From: JBLHGU01 sp047615875
Lineage (GTDB): Bacteria; Pseudomonadota; Gammaproteobacteria; Arenicellales; CAJQKF01
DNA length: 42,661 nt
Assembly (NCBI GenBank): GCA_047615875.1
Contig: JBLHGU010000025.1
Span: 1-42,661 of the forward strand
Direction of reading: 5' to 3'
Positions 41,263-42,661 of this stretch are shown piece after piece. The notes below the pieces were generated by a model that was not told the DNA's origin, searched no databases, and was given only the letters and a program-made list of their open reading frames with translations. Numbering within the stretch: position 1 is the stretch's first letter; each line of letters opens with the position of its first letter. Position numbers and translations under genes: made by a program.

Positions 41263-42153
41263 ATGACTAGATCGGGCAGATCACAAGTTCCAGCTTCAGT
41301 TCTGGCTCTGGCAGCCTGGCTTATTGTGCCAATAATGGATGGCATCGCAAAATATTTGGGCGACTTTCTACCTGTAGTTCAGATTGTCTGGGCAAGATTC
41401 TTTTTCCACTTCATATGGGTGACACCCTTGATGTTGTGGCGTCACGGCCCCACCGGTTTTATCACACCTAGACCCCGGTTGCAGATTGGCAGAGGAGTGT
41501 TCCTGTTATGCGCCACCAGCTGTTTTTTCACCGGTATTCGATATATTCCGCTGGCTGATGCTGTGGCGATTGTCTTCGTCGCACCGTTACTTGTATTGTT
41601 GTTTAGCTCAATCTGGCTTAGGGAGAAAATCGGCTGGCTACAGATAGCGGGGGTTGTCTCAGGTCTTATCGGTGTTCTTATTATTCAACGGCCAGGTTTT
41701 GAGGAATTTCATTGGGCCAGTCTTTTGATGCTAGCAACGGCGGTATTCTTTGCGGCATTCATTGTAAGTACCCGCGCTCTGGCAGGCAGCGCACCACAGT
41801 TAGTGACGCTGGTTTATCAATCAATAATGGGGCTGGTGTTGAGCAGTGTGCTAGTGCCCTTTTTCTGGGTTTCACCGACGCCACAGCACTGGATTTTGAT
41901 GATATGCATTGGCCCCATTGCGGCAACTACTCATCTATTGCTGATTAAGGCCCACGAGCGAGGCGAGGCCTCCAAATTGGCTCCAATTGCCTATTCAGAG
42001 ATCATCATGGCGTTAATTATCGGTTATTTTGTGTTTGGTGATTTTCCTGATTTCTGGACCGGAATTGGTGCATCAATAATAATTACCGTATCTTTTCTGG
42101 TAACCTGGCCGGGTGCCCGCAGACGTCAAACCGCATCTTCAGGTAGAAACTGA
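41263..42153 (+). CDS. EamA-family (DMT superfamily) transporter
   Basis: The 296-residue protein has about ten hydrophobic helices arranged as two EamA repeats. Typical sequences are the first-helix WARFFFHF region, YIPLADAVAIVFVAPLLVLLFS with WLREKIGWLQIAG after it, and the second-repeat APIAYSEIIMALIIGYFVFGDFPDFWTGIGA. DMT carriers export amino acids, nucleotides or other metabolites; the substrate is unknown. The end overlaps the convergent cysQ gene by 28 bp, so the transcripts are antisense there. Confidence 0.9.
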   Translation: MTRSGRSQVPASVLALAAWLIVPIMDGIAKYLGDFLPVVQIVWARFFFHFIWVTPLMLWRHGPTGFITPRPRLQIGRGVFLLCATSCFFTGIRYIPLADAVAIVFVAPLLVLLFSSIWLREKIGWLQIAGVVSGLIGVLIIQRPGFEEFHWASLLMLATAVFFAAFIVSTRALAGSAPQLVTLVYQSIMGLVLSSVLVPFFWVSPTPQHWILMICIGPIAATTHLLLIKAHERGEASKLAPIAYSEIIMALIIGYFVFGDFPDFWTGIGASIIITVSFLVTWPGARRRQTASSGRN

Positions 42154-42661
42154 AGCCAATCAATCGTGGCGTCACCAATAGCAAGAAACCAGGGGTTAAG
42201 AATAGACTCTTTATTGTACTGTAGCGGGCCGCCCTGCATATTAACCAATTTGCCTCCAGCCTCATTAATAATACAATGCGACGCTCCAGTATCCCACTCT
42301 GATGTTAGTCCCAGGCGCGGGTAAATGTCGGCTTCGCCCTCAGCTACCAGACAAACTTTCAGGGCGCTGCCCATGCTACGGGTCTGAAGATTGCTGGTGA
42401 TTTTCGAAAGCTCCGTACGATAGTGTTCTACTGCAGCGCCGGAGTGAGATCGACTAGCTACCATCACCGCATTGTCGGCAGCAAACTTGCGACATTGAAT
42501 TGGCAGCGCAACTTGAGCTCCGCTACTTTTGAATGCGCCCCCGCCACTTGCAGCGTAATGCGTCATATCTAATGCTGGCGTATGTACCACCCCTAGTACA
42601 GGTATGCCATTATCCATCAGGGCGATATTAACTGTGAATTCGTCATTTTTACGTATAAATT
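42126..42661 (-). CDS. cysQ: 3'(2'),5'-bisphosphate nucleotidase CysQ, cut by the window edge
   Basis: The frame stays open to position 42661, so the 5' part of the gene lies outside the window; the ATG at 42617 is internal. The visible C-terminal part shows FIRKNDEFTVNIAL and PVLGVVHTPALDMTHYA, then the inositol-monophosphatase-family metal motif as EWDTGASHC. The sequence fits CysQ, which removes the 3'-phosphate of PAP from sulfate assimilation. The catalytic N-terminal motifs (DPID-type) are not visible. Confidence 0.85.
   Translation of the reverse strand, partial: FIRKNDEFTVNIALMDNGIPVLGVVHTPALDMTHYAASGGGAFKSSGAQVALPIQCRKFAADNAVMVASRSHSGAAVEHYRTELSKITSNLQTRSMGSALKVCLVAEGEADIYPRLGLTSEWDTGASHCIINEAGGKLVNMQGGPLQYNKESILNPWFLAIGDATIDWLQFLPEDAV

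Overview
The window reads as a chromosomal segment of a free-living, probably aquatic gammaproteobacterium. The evidence is gene order and family type: rhlB divergent from trxA-rho-rpmE-prmB, the dapF-DUF484-xerC operon, hemL beside a rubredoxin gene, nudC, tmcA, argS followed by a SPOR protein, and a class III polyhydroxyalkanoate (PHA) synthase locus. Nothing in the sequence fixes a genus. No rRNA, tRNA, phage, plasmid or CRISPR features were found.

Layout. 1-2015: tail of a GGDEF protein, an enolase-superfamily enzyme and an OmpA-type lipoprotein. 2058-2208: a 151-bp MITE-like element whose second copy lies at 38188-38338. 2243-5509 (minus): GT2 glycosyltransferase, HAD-GT-associated protein and a small coupled ORF. 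5768-7294: a glycosyltransferase-C-like membrane gene broken by several frameshifts. 7472-9535: a subtilase with a barrel-like C-terminal half. 9640-14017: a tight operon of a PHP-like protein, a UPF0104 flippase-like protein, a hexapeptide acyltransferase and a DUF2142-like membrane protein; then a lipoprotein (14086) and an FrhB-like iron-sulfur protein (minus, 14687). I read 2.2-16 kb as an accessory cell-surface glycan locus.

16030-30479 is mostly core: rhlB, trxA, rho, rpmE, prmB, rubredoxin, hemL, a DUF4870 protein, a cold-shock protein, nudC, argS, a SPOR protein, then phaC-phaE (minus) divergent from phaR. PhaE carries a long lysine-rich decapeptide-repeat tail resembling histone H1, which is the most unusual protein architecture in the window.

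30498-42661: a MazG-like NTP pyrophosphohydrolase, a stand-alone arabinokinase-N-type GT-B protein coupled to tmcA, a membrane pyrophosphatase (hppA) divergent from soluble ppa, a tartrate/D-malate dehydrogenase, the second MITE copy, xerC-DUF484-dapF, a small membrane protein, an EamA transporter and a cysQ cut by the window edge.

How the genes work together: the core blocks handle transcription termination and RNA turnover, translation, haem and lysine/peptidoglycan precursors, and PPi removal by two routes. PhaC/E/R make and control carbon-storage granules. The left third probably builds and exports a strain-specific surface glycan. I did not find a defence system or another clearly new multi-gene system. 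The best candidates for novelty are the PhaE tail, the paired 151-bp elements, the FrhB-like protein lacking one cluster cysteine, and the mixed surface-glycan/subtilase locus.
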